Below, one piece after another: positions 1-6,192 of a stretch of 23,169 nt of DNA. The position numbers and the translations under genes were made by a program. Source of the DNA: Verrucomicrobiales bacterium (GTDB lineage: Bacteria > Verrucomicrobiota > Verrucomicrobiia > Verrucomicrobiales > DEV007); contig JAKISY010000074.1 of NCBI GenBank assembly GCA_021648365.1, positions 1-23,169 on the forward strand, read 5' to 3'. Under the pieces are notes generated by a model. That model did no database searches and had not been told where the DNA came from. It saw only the letters and a list, made by a program, of their open reading frames with translations. The number at the start of each line of letters is the position of its first letter. The stretch's first letter is position 1.

Positions 1-394
1 GGATTTGGAATTGGGTTGCTGGCAGGATGAGTAGATGATGTGAAACGGCTTTGTAAGCTGTTGGAGTAAGGGGAGGACAGCTTGGAAAGCTGTTCTACAT
101 TGGTGGTAGAATGTTCTTGGGAAAATCGTTTTTGTTGTCGTGATCGTTGTCGAATGCGTTGGATTGGGGAAAAGAATTTTTCACGTTGGCTGAATGGTAG
201 GCAACGGGTCTCCGCATCCATGAGCAGTTATATACGTACTTTGATGGCGGTGCCGGAGGCGTTTCACGTTTTGAAAAGCAAACAATGGAGCAGGGGGATT
301 GCCTTTCCTGCTGAGGAGCATCAGCCGGGGAAGGGGGAGAAAGCTGTTCTTTAGTATTGAGCGCCCGCCCTACAATGAGCACCGTAAGGGAGCA
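1..394. other. Non-coding leader region, no supported gene
   Basis: I see no convincing gene here. Open frames exist on both strands (about 82-354 plus and 95-397 minus), but they overlap each other, show no recognisable domain, and have an odd composition rich in Ser, Arg, Cys and Trp. The stretch holds a small hairpin (74-96), and the decamer of that hairpin's right arm recurs at 341-350. Around 128-160 there is loosely periodic text built on GTCG/ATCG. It reads like dispersed intergenic repeat material. Confidence 0.5.
74..96. repeat. 10-bp hairpin with 3-nt loop
   Basis: AGGACAGCTT (74-83) pairs with AAGCTGTTCT (87-96) over 10 bp with a single G-U pair and a GGA loop. The right arm, AAGCTGTTCT, occurs again at 341-350. 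There is no T-tract, so it is unlikely to be a rho-independent terminator. A dispersed palindromic repeat is more likely. Confidence 0.5.
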
Positions 395-427
395 CAAAAA
401 AACGGGTGAGACCGTAGTCTCGCCCGT
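395..427 (-). terminator. Rho-independent terminator of the double-DUF1080 gene
   Basis: Read on the minus strand, an 11-bp stem (ACGGGCGAGAC with GTCTCACCCGT, one G-U pair) closes a TACG loop and runs straight into a T-tract (the A-run at 396-402 on the plus strand). It starts 27 nt beyond the stop codon at 455, as expected for an intrinsic terminator of that gene. Confidence 0.85.
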
Positions 428-454
428 GTGGCTAAACGATTACTTGGCTAGAGC

Positions 455-1885
455 CTAATAAGGGATCTCGCGGATGTAGAGGTTTTTGAAATACAAGTCG
501 CTGCCGTGGTGTTGCAGTTCGATTTGGTCTTCGCGGAAGACTGGGGTTTGGCGGGTTTTGTCCCAGTAGTTTTCCAATACGGTGCGATCGACGATCAGTT
601 TGTCATTCAACCAGATGGTGACTTTTTCTCCAACCATGCGGATGAGGAAGGTGTTCCATTCGCCGATGGGATTATCGGCGAGCACCAGCGGTTGATTGCG
701 CGCGTGGCGGTTATTCCACAGGCTGCCCGATCCCAAGTTGCGTCCTGTTTTGTAGGCGGCGACGATGTCTTTCGGTGTGGTGGCAGGTTTGGAGGTTTTG
801 GCTTTTCTGTCCTTGAGGGTGTTGTCCCATGGATCCCAAATCTGCACCTGGGGGGTGCCGCGTAGGTAGATACCTGAATCGGCACCTGCGGGGATTTTCC
901 AGTCGATGTAGAATTCGAAGTCGCCGTAGTCTTTGCTGGTGCAGAGGCTTTTGCCGGTGCCGTCATAGACCAGTTCGCCGTTTTTGACGCTCCAGTGTTC
1001 GGTCATGATTTTGTCTGCAATCTCCTGAGCTTTTTTGAGGTCAGCACCTTTTAGGGCGCGACGCTTGGGGGCGTTGCCATCAGCTAGGCCTTTCCATCCG
1101 CTGAGGTCTTTGCCATTGAACATGGTGGTGAAACCTTTGGGCGGGGTATTATCTTTGTCGCTGGCGGCTTTGCTCGGGCTGGGACTGTAGTCGGCGATCT
1201 TCATGTCCTTGAACTCGACGTGGTCGTTGTGACCGAGGATCATCAGGTGCCCCTTGGGGTTGCGCAGGCCGGGATGGCTTTTGCCTTCGACGGGGCTGAC
1301 GCGGTCGAGGTTGGCATCGACGATGACGGCTCCATTGACGATCACTTTCACATGATCTTCGATGCAGATGATGGTTTGATGATTCCATTCTCCGGCAGGT
1401 TTGAGGTAGCCGGTCTTGGCGGGGACAACACCATAGATGGAGCCGTGGACTTGCCAGCTTTTGGCATTTTTGTATTGGCTGTCGAGGATCTGGATTTCCA
1501 TGCCGTCCAAGTGCGGGGCACCTCCTTTGGGCACGCGCAGACCGATGCCGTTGTTGCCGGCGGTTTCGAGTTTGAAGCTGAAATCGAGAATGAAATCTCC
1601 GTATTCTTTTTCACTGGTGATGGAGTGAGCTCCTTTGGGGCAGCTGACGTTGACTCCGTCGATTTTGTAGTTGGCGGTATCGCCGGTCCAGCCGGTGAAG
1701 TCTTTGCCATTGAAGAGCGGGACCCAGTGATCGACTTGGTCGAGCATGGCTTGGGTTTTTTTGCCGGCGACAATAGCGGGATCAGGGCCTTTTTTCTTCG
1801 GCGCGGCTTGCGCGGGTAATGAGAGCCCGGCGATCATGCCGAGGCCGATGGCGGAGGTGAGTAGGATGAGTTTGTTGGTTTTCAT
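455..1885 (-). CDS. Secreted protein with two DUF1080 (3-keto-disaccharide hydrolase-like) domains
   Basis: The 476-aa product starts with a clear Sec signal peptide: Lys-Thr-Asn-Lys, a hydrophobic stretch, then a PAQAA cleavage region near residue 28. Two tandem domains of the DUF1080/PF06439 family follow. This is a concanavalin-like sandwich fold, annotated in databases as 3-keto-disaccharide hydrolase. The first covers about residues 50-235 and opens with LFNGKDFTGW; the second covers about 250-475 and opens with MFNGKDLSGWKG. This opening signature (FNGKDLSGW) is the hallmark of the family. The protein probably acts on glycans or oxidised sugars outside the cytoplasm; the substrate cannot be read from sequence. 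A second DUF1080 gene lies upstream on the same strand, separated by a repeat element. No strong Shine-Dalgarno is visible, but the start is fixed by the signal peptide. A terminator lies at 395-427. Confidence 0.88.
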   Translation of the reverse strand: MKTNKLILLTSAIGLGMIAGLSLPAQAAPKKKGPDPAIVAGKKTQAMLDQVDHWVPLFNGKDFTGWTGDTANYKIDGVNVSCPKGAHSITSEKEYGDFILDFSFKLETAGNNGIGLRVPKGGAPHLDGMEIQILDSQYKNAKSWQVHGSIYGVVPAKTGYLKPAGEWNHQTIICIEDHVKVIVNGAVIVDANLDRVSPVEGKSHPGLRNPKGHLMILGHNDHVEFKDMKIADYSPSPSKAASDKDNTPPKGFTTMFNGKDLSGWKGLADGNAPKRRALKGADLKKAQEIADKIMTEHWSVKNGELVYDGTGKSLCTSKDYGDFEFYIDWKIPAGADSGIYLRGTPQVQIWDPWDNTLKDRKAKTSKPATTPKDIVAAYKTGRNLGSGSLWNNRHARNQPLVLADNPIGEWNTFLIRMVGEKVTIWLNDKLIVDRTVLENYWDKTRQTPVFREDQIELQHHGSDLYFKNLYIREIPY

Positions 1886-1935
1886 AAATACTTGAGTTGA
1901 GACACGCTGGGTGAGATTTTGTTGAATAAAGAGTT

Positions 1936-2088
1936 TTAACCACGGATTTCACGGATGGCACGGATGGAGGAAAAGATGGTGGAGAAAGAAATTACGGATT
2001 CACTCAGATAGGAGCGATAGGGATAAAAATGATGGGCAAAAATTTAAACACAAAAAAATTCCGTGCTTTCCGTGCTTTCCGTGGTTAA
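1936..2088. repeat. 153-bp intergenic element with inverted 9-nt-periodic ends
   Basis: The left end (1936-1968) begins TTAACCACGGATTTCACGGA and continues with a 9-nt period (CACGGA plus three variable bases). The right end (2059-2088) is its inverted counterpart; its reverse complement begins TTAACCACGGAAAGCACGGA. About 90 bp of purine-rich sequence separates them. No ORF or transposase is present. This looks like a small non-autonomous element or a REP-type bundle, sitting between two DUF1080 genes. Confidence 0.6.
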
Positions 2089-2119
2089 AAAAAATCCCTT
2101 CTTCGTTGTGGTGGAAGGA
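2087..2119 (-). terminator. Weak possible terminator of the DUF1080 lipoprotein gene
   Basis: On the minus strand, TCCTTC (2119-2114) can pair with GAAGGG (2101-2096) across a loop of about 12 nt, and the stem runs into an eight-T tract (A-run at 2087-2094). The stem is short and the loop long, so the call rests mainly on the T-tract just after the gene. It overlaps the right end of the repeat element. Confidence 0.35.
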
Positions 2120-2125
2120 GGTGAG

Positions 2126-2932
2126 TTATTTGACCGCCGCTTTGATGTTTTTCCAGGTGATGTTGCGGTATTGGGCGCGGGTTTGGAAGGAGCAGATGCC
2201 GAGGGGGATGCAGAGTTCGATGTCGCCGGGGCGCACGCTGATTTTTTTGTCTTTCAGTTCGAGGTCGACAAATTGTTTGTCATCGAGCCAGACTTCGATT
2301 TTGGGATCGGTGACCCGCACTTTGATTTTATACCAACGGTTGTCTTCGAAACCTTCGATGTTCATGGTTTCGTTTTCCGAGGCGTCGAGGTCGTCGATGC
2401 TGGAGATGCCGATGATACCACCGCCCCAACCGCCGGCGATGAAGGAACAGTGGCTGTCTTTGACGGGAAAGGTGAGACCGAGGAAAAAATCGTTGCCACT
2501 GAGTTTCATCACTTCGAGGCTGAGCTCGTAGTTGCTGGTGGCGGGTGGGGTTTTGTCTTTCCAGACGACTCCGGTCATCATCGCGCCGAAGTCGAACTCT
2601 AGATTTTTGTCATCGTTGATGAAAACTTCGCCTTCGCCACCAAATTGCACGGATTTCCATTTACCTAAGCTTTTGCCGTCAAAGAGGGAGGTGACATTGG
2701 GGTCTTTTTTAGGCGCAGCTGGTTTGGCGGCGGCTTTGGACTTCTTCGTGGTTTTTTCAGTTTTGGCGGCTTTGCTGGAGGCGCTTGTTTTATCTACAGG
2801 CGCTGAGGCTGACGCGGGATCGCTTTTTGGTGAATCGGCTACAGGTGCTTTTTTGCTGCAGGAGGATAGGGTTAACAGGCAGCTGGTAAGGGCGAGTGCG
2901 GTGAGATAGGATAGATGGAAGGTTTTAGACAT
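2126..2932 (-). CDS. DUF1080-family lipoprotein
   Basis: The 268-aa product has a type II (lipoprotein) signal peptide: a hydrophobic run ending LTLSSC, with the lipid-attachment Cys at about residue 25. A low-complexity linker rich in Lys, Ala, Ser and Pro follows (about 27-76). The rest is a single DUF1080/PF06439-type domain beginning SLFDGKSLGKWK, the family's FDGKxLxxW signature. It is probably anchored in a membrane facing the periplasm and may bind or cleave a glycan; the activity is inferred from the family only. The domain is more divergent than those of the neighbouring two-domain protein. The two genes share a strand, but a 240-bp gap with a repeat element makes strict co-transcription uncertain. 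The helicase gene upstream is divergent. Confidence 0.8.
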   Translation of the reverse strand: MSKTFHLSYLTALALTSCLLTLSSCSKKAPVADSPKSDPASASAPVDKTSASSKAAKTEKTTKKSKAAAKPAAPKKDPNVTSLFDGKSLGKWKSVQFGGEGEVFINDDKNLEFDFGAMMTGVVWKDKTPPATSNYELSLEVMKLSGNDFFLGLTFPVKDSHCSFIAGGWGGGIIGISSIDDLDASENETMNIEGFEDNRWYKIKVRVTDPKIEVWLDDKQFVDLELKDKKISVRPGDIELCIPLGICSFQTRAQYRNITWKNIKAAVK

Positions 2933-3032
2933 GTAAGAAGTGTGTGGGCAGAGCGCGTGTCTGCAAGGTTTTTTTGATATTTGAACAGGATATCGAAGAA
3001 AGGTTTGAATCGGGGGGCGGAGTGAAGCAAGT

Positions 3033-3040
3033 AAGGGGGA
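3033..3040 (+). promoter_or_regulatory. Shine-Dalgarno site that fixes the helicase start
   Basis: AAGGGGGA lies 8 nt before the ATG at 3049. The reading frame stays open back to a GTG at 2944, but the extra N-terminal residues show no family similarity, and this ribosome-binding site favours 3049. Confidence 0.6.
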
Positions 3041-3048
3041 AGAATACT

Positions 3049-5061
3049 ATGATTTCAATCAACGAAGAGGGCGTAGGCCAGTCGCTAGTGGACGAGGTGC
3101 GCGAATTTTTCGCTCCTGATGGGGCGCTCTCTGCCTTGCAGTATTTCGAATACCGGGCCGAGCAGCAGCAAATGGCGGTGAATGTGGCGGAGGCATTGAT
3201 GAATGCTGAGCCGCTGGTGGTGGAGGCTGGCACGGGGGTGGGCAAGTCGTTGGCGTATCTGGTGCCGGCGGTGTTGTTGGCAAAAAGGGAGAAACGCAAG
3301 GCGGTGATCACGACGAATACGATTAATCTGCAGGAGCAGTTGATTTTGAAAGACATCCCCTTGTTACAAAGTGTCTTGGGGGATGAGGAAGACCGGGGCT
3401 TGCAGGCGGTGTTGATGAAGGGGCGGCGCAATTATGTCTGCCCGACGCGCTTGCGGCGGGCGCTGGCGGTGGGGGATGATTTGTTCACGTCATCGGATCG
3501 GGATGATCTCAAGGCGATTGAGCAGTGGTGCAAAAAAACGACGGATGGTAGCCGTAGTGATATGAATTTTGATGTGCCGGCGAGGGTGTGGGCGCAGGTG
3601 TGCAGCGAGCCGCATATTTGCACGCTAAAATCTTGTGGAGGAACCAAGAGCTGTTTTTATCAAGAGGTGCGCAAGCAGGTGGCGGGCGCGGATCTAGTGG
3701 TGATGAATCATACTTTGTTTTTCACTTTGCTGGCGGCTCAGCCGGAGTTGGTGGAAAAAGGGACGGGCACTTTGTTTCCTAACGACTTTGTTATTTTTGA
3801 CGAGGCGCATACTTTGGAATCGGTGGCGGCGAAGCAACTGGGGCTGAATGTGACTCAAGCAGGTTTGCGTTTTGAGTTGCATCGTTTGTATAATCCGCGC
3901 AATCACAAGGGGCTGTTCAAGTTGGCAGGGGATATGCGTGGCATCGAGGAGACGGCGGCGGTGCTGGAGCAGATGGACGACTTTTTCATGAGCATTGAGG
4001 GTGAGTGTGGTTTTCACAATAGTAAGCCGTGGGAGCGGGAGTTTCGGGTGAGGAATCCTGAGCTGGTGGAGAATACTTTGGCGGAGGGGCTACGTAAGAT
4101 TCGAGCGTGCGCGCTGGAGGCGGCGGACCGGGATGACAAGGAGTCGGCGAAGTTGGAGCTGCAGGATCTGGCGCGACGGATGAGTGAAGCGCGGGAGGCG
4201 ATCGGGGCTTTTCTCGATCAGAGTGCTGATGGGCATGTTTATTGGGTGGAGCAGGGGGGGATCAATAAAGATTCGGTTTCGCTGAATGCGGCACCGATCA
4301 ATGTGGCGGAGCGGTTGCGGCCGATCTTTTTTGAGAAGGGAAAAAGCTGTGTGGTGACCAGTGCAACTTTGGGGATCGGGGATCAAGGTTTAGAGTATTT
4401 TCAAAAACGAGTGGGGGCGGAGGATTGCCGCGCGGTGCAGATTGGCAGTCCTTTCGATTATGCTAAGCAGATGAAGATTCATTTGGTGCGCACGATGCCC
4501 AATCCTGGGGAGCGAGATTATGATGAAGCTTTGATTAAATGGATTCGTCATTTTGTGAGTAAATCTCAAGGGCGAGCTTTTATTTTGTTCACTTCATGGA
4601 AGCTGCTCAATACGGTGGCGGATCAGCTGGGGGACTATTTTGCGAATCAGGGCTGGGAGATGATAGTGCAGGGCAAAGGTGGGTCGCGGCGTTATTTGTT
4701 GGAGAAATTTCGGGAGAATGAGAGTTCGGTGCTGTTGGGCACAGACAGCTTCTGGACGGGGGTTGATGTGCCGGGTGCGGCTCTGGAGAATGTGATCATC
4801 ACACGGCTGCCCTTCGCGGTGCCGAGTCATCCACTGACGGCAGCGCGCATGGAAGCGATCGAGGATGAGGGCGGCAGTGCGTTCATGGAGTATTCGTTAC
4901 CGGAAGCGATTTTGAAGTTGAGGCAGGGAGCTGGGCGTTTGATTCGTTCGCAGGATGATCGCGGGATGGTGGTGATTTTGGATAATCGGGTGCTGAGCAA
5001 GAGGTATGGCAATGCGTTTTTGAAGGCGCTGCCAGAGGCGCCGATTGAGGTGGAGGGGTGA
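3049..5061 (+). CDS. dinG: DinG/XPD-type superfamily 2 DNA helicase with Fe-S cluster
   Basis: The 670-aa protein is an ATP-dependent 5'-3' DNA helicase of the Rad3/XPD/DinG group, which acts in the cytoplasm on damaged or structured DNA such as R-loops and stalled forks. Visible motifs: Walker A EAGTGVGKS (about 59-67), DEAH box (251-254), and motif VI QGAGRLIR near 630. Four cysteines fit an iron-sulphur cluster: C131, C191, C196 and C202. The 5- and 6-residue spacing of the last three matches that known for E. coli DinG, so the 4Fe-4S site is very probably intact. Length is near the usual 640-720. A start at 2944 (GTG) would add 35 unconserved residues. The gene stands alone on its strand, divergent from the lipoprotein gene and followed by a repeat-filled spacer. 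DinG and its paralogue YoaA are hard to separate by eye. Confidence 0.9.
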   Translation: MISINEEGVGQSLVDEVREFFAPDGALSALQYFEYRAEQQQMAVNVAEALMNAEPLVVEAGTGVGKSLAYLVPAVLLAKREKRKAVITTNTINLQEQLILKDIPLLQSVLGDEEDRGLQAVLMKGRRNYVCPTRLRRALAVGDDLFTSSDRDDLKAIEQWCKKTTDGSRSDMNFDVPARVWAQVCSEPHICTLKSCGGTKSCFYQEVRKQVAGADLVVMNHTLFFTLLAAQPELVEKGTGTLFPNDFVIFDEAHTLESVAAKQLGLNVTQAGLRFELHRLYNPRNHKGLFKLAGDMRGIEETAAVLEQMDDFFMSIEGECGFHNSKPWEREFRVRNPELVENTLAEGLRKIRACALEAADRDDKESAKLELQDLARRMSEAREAIGAFLDQSADGHVYWVEQGGINKDSVSLNAAPINVAERLRPIFFEKGKSCVVTSATLGIGDQGLEYFQKRVGAEDCRAVQIGSPFDYAKQMKIHLVRTMPNPGERDYDEALIKWIRHFVSKSQGRAFILFTSWKLLNTVADQLGDYFANQGWEMIVQGKGGSRRYLLEKFRENESSVLLGTDSFWTGVDVPGAALENVIITRLPFAVPSHPLTAARMEAIEDEGGSAFMEYSLPEAILKLRQGAGRLIRSQDDRGMVVILDNRVLSKRYGNAFLKALPEAPIEVEG

Positions 5062-5097
5062 AGCACGAGCGGAGGAGGGAATTAAGAGGGGAGAAGA

Positions 5098-5260
5098 AAT
5101 TTACATGGATAAATGGGATGAACGGGATGGAGCGGGGGGAAGAGATTTTCACCATGAAGCACATGAAGAGCATGAAGAAGAGGGAATGAGTTTCTTGCTA
5201 TAGAAATGCACAGAGGAAGAGGAATGCAATTTACATGGATGAACGGGATGGACAGGATAG
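5098..5260. repeat. Pair of direct repeats with GGATGAACGGGATGG core
   Basis: Copy 1 (5098-5130) and copy 2 (5228-5260) share AATTTACATGGAT and then GAACGGGATGGA, with a short insertion (AAATGGGAT) in copy 1. Both show the same near-9-nt rhythm of GGAT units. They bracket the left arm of the inverted repeat at 5142. Confidence 0.6.
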
Positions 5261-5361
5261 AGGGGGGAGGAAGTATGAATTATGAATCATTCAGAAGGTT
5301 GAAAAATTCAGTGCCAAAAAAGTCTTCTTCATGCCCTTCATGTGCTTCATGGTAAATCTCC
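5142..5361. repeat. 220-bp element with 37-39-bp inverted, 9-nt-periodic ends
   Basis: The left arm (5142-5180) contains ACCATGAAGCACATGAAG followed by AGCATGAAGAAG. The reverse complement of the right arm (5324-5361) reads almost the same, with one substitution and a 2-nt gap. About 143 bp lie between. The unit is non-coding and analogous in design to the 1936-2088 element, though its sequence family differs. Confidence 0.65.
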
Positions 5362-5570
5362 CCAAACTCCATCTTATATTCAGAACACTGGACACGTTCT
5401 GGAGAAATGTTGTTGGAATAGGGGTAGCTACATTTGAAATTACAGTTAAAAGTGATACCGAGACAGAAAACACAGCCGTAGCGTAGCGAAGACAGCTGGA
5501 GGAAACTATCCGAAGGCAAATTGCCAATCCATGCCACATGCTGGTGCTAATCCGCAAAGTTCTAAATTTC

Positions 5571-5599
5571 GCAACTGGCCGATGCCGTATTTACTGAGT
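5571..5599. repeat. 29-bp direct repeat, left copy
   Basis: A perfect 29-bp match to 6207-6235 (begins GCAACTGGCCGATGCCGTAT). Its last base is part of the stop codon of the MazF-like gene. The right copy encodes the C-terminus of the PDZ protein. Read in the same minus-strand frame, the left copy continues the similarity as QLRNLE against QLQNLD. Confidence 0.9.
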
Positions 5600-5934
5600 C
5601 ACAGTTCCAGAATGGAAGCGGTTGCATGGCCTATTTTGTTGAGATCTTCAAGGCTAAGGGTTTCGATCTTGTCTTTGAGTCGGTGTTTGGCAACAGCGCG
5701 GATTTGATCGACAATTGCGACGGCGGGTCTGTCTTGACAGGTGATGGATACGGTAATCGGAGCATGTACTTTGGCGACGGAGGAAATAGGCACGACGATT
5801 ACTGTGCGACGATGTTTGTTCAGAGTGTTATGGCTTAGAATCAAACATGGACGGGTCTTTTTGATCTCGGCTCCTTGAGTGGGGTCAAGGCTTACCCACC
5901 AGATATCACCCCGTTGAATGTCTGCTTTTGTCAT
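5599..5934 (-). CDS. mazF: MazF/PemK-family endoribonuclease toxin
   Basis: The 111-aa product is a type II toxin of the MazF/PemK family, expected to cleave mRNA at short sequence motifs in the cytoplasm until bound by its antitoxin. Family signatures are present: RGDIWWVSLDPTQG at 8-21, the KTRPCLILS strand with the conserved Arg-Pro at 28-29, VVPISS at about 47-52 (Ser at the usual Thr/Ser catalytic position), and VDQIRAV followed by KHRL near the C-terminus. Length is typical. The start overlaps the antitoxin stop by 4 nt (ATGA type), so translation is coupled. The stop codon uses the last base of the left 29-bp direct repeat, which puts the whole toxin-antitoxin module between repeat copies. 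Whether it is active cannot be judged from sequence; nothing is visibly broken. Confidence 0.9.
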   Translation of the reverse strand: MTKADIQRGDIWWVSLDPTQGAEIKKTRPCLILSHNTLNKHRRTVIVVPISSVAKVHAPITVSITCQDRPAVAIVDQIRAVAKHRLKDKIETLSLEDLNKIGHATASILEL

Positions 5935-6149
5935 TCTTCGACCCTATCGTCAAAGGACTGCCATTCTTGGATTTCGCTGTTAAGACCCTTGTCGAGATTG
6001 GCGGCTAGGCATGCAGAGGATAGAGTGTCATCTAATTTACTCAATTCGTTTTCAAGTAGTCTAGTTACTAGCTGTGAACGCTGCTGCGCAGGCACTGCTG
6101 CCTGAAAGCGCCGCGCAATACGATCAGGAATGGAAAGCGTCATTCTCAT
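5931..6149 (-). CDS. mazE: MazE-like ribbon-helix-helix antitoxin
   Basis: The 72-aa protein precedes and overlaps the MazF-like toxin gene. Its N-terminus (MRMTLSIPDRIARRFQAAVP) fits a ribbon-helix-helix DNA-binding domain: a short beta strand, then two helices with QRSQLVTRLLENEL. The acidic C-terminal tail (about 45-72) would wrap the toxin. Such antitoxins neutralise the toxin and repress their own operon with it. A short inverted repeat just upstream, ATCA and TGAT arms around 6150-6166, could be the operator; this is inference only. The start ATG at 6149 is the first of two Met codons (M1, M3). The assignment to an exact MazE subfamily is uncertain. Confidence 0.82.
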   Translation of the reverse strand: MRMTLSIPDRIARRFQAAVPAQQRSQLVTRLLENELSKLDDTLSSACLAANLDKGLNSEIQEWQSFDDRVEE

Positions 6150-6192
6150 ATCACAACATTATGATGTATGGTTTGTGAAATCAAATGCAATC

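Larger units (their letters stand above)
5062..5598. other. Repeat-rich spacer without a supported gene
   Basis: This 537-bp gap holds direct repeats (5098-5130 and 5228-5260), a long inverted repeat (5142-5180 and 5324-5361) and the first copy of a 29-bp repeat (5571-5599). Minus-strand frames at 5280-5557 encode strings such as HEAHEGHEE. These are the translation of the 9-nt-periodic repeat and not a real protein. The segment 5380-5540 shows nothing I recognise. Confidence 0.6.

Noticed and set aside
82..397. Overlapping ORFs on both strands near the start
   Set aside because: No domain, odd composition, mutual overlap and repeat-like sequence; more likely non-coding.
506..1819. Long plus-strand ORFs opposite the double DUF1080 gene
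   Set aside because: Antisense shadows; the minus-strand frame has a signal peptide and two recognisable domains.
2944..3048. GTG start extending the helicase by 35 residues
   Set aside because: The extension is unlike the family, and a good Shine-Dalgarno precedes the ATG at 3049.
5280..5557. 85-88-aa minus-strand ORFs with HEAHEGHEE and MKHMKGMKK strings
   Set aside because: They are direct translations of the 9-nt-periodic inverted repeat arm in two frames; repeat-derived, not proteins.
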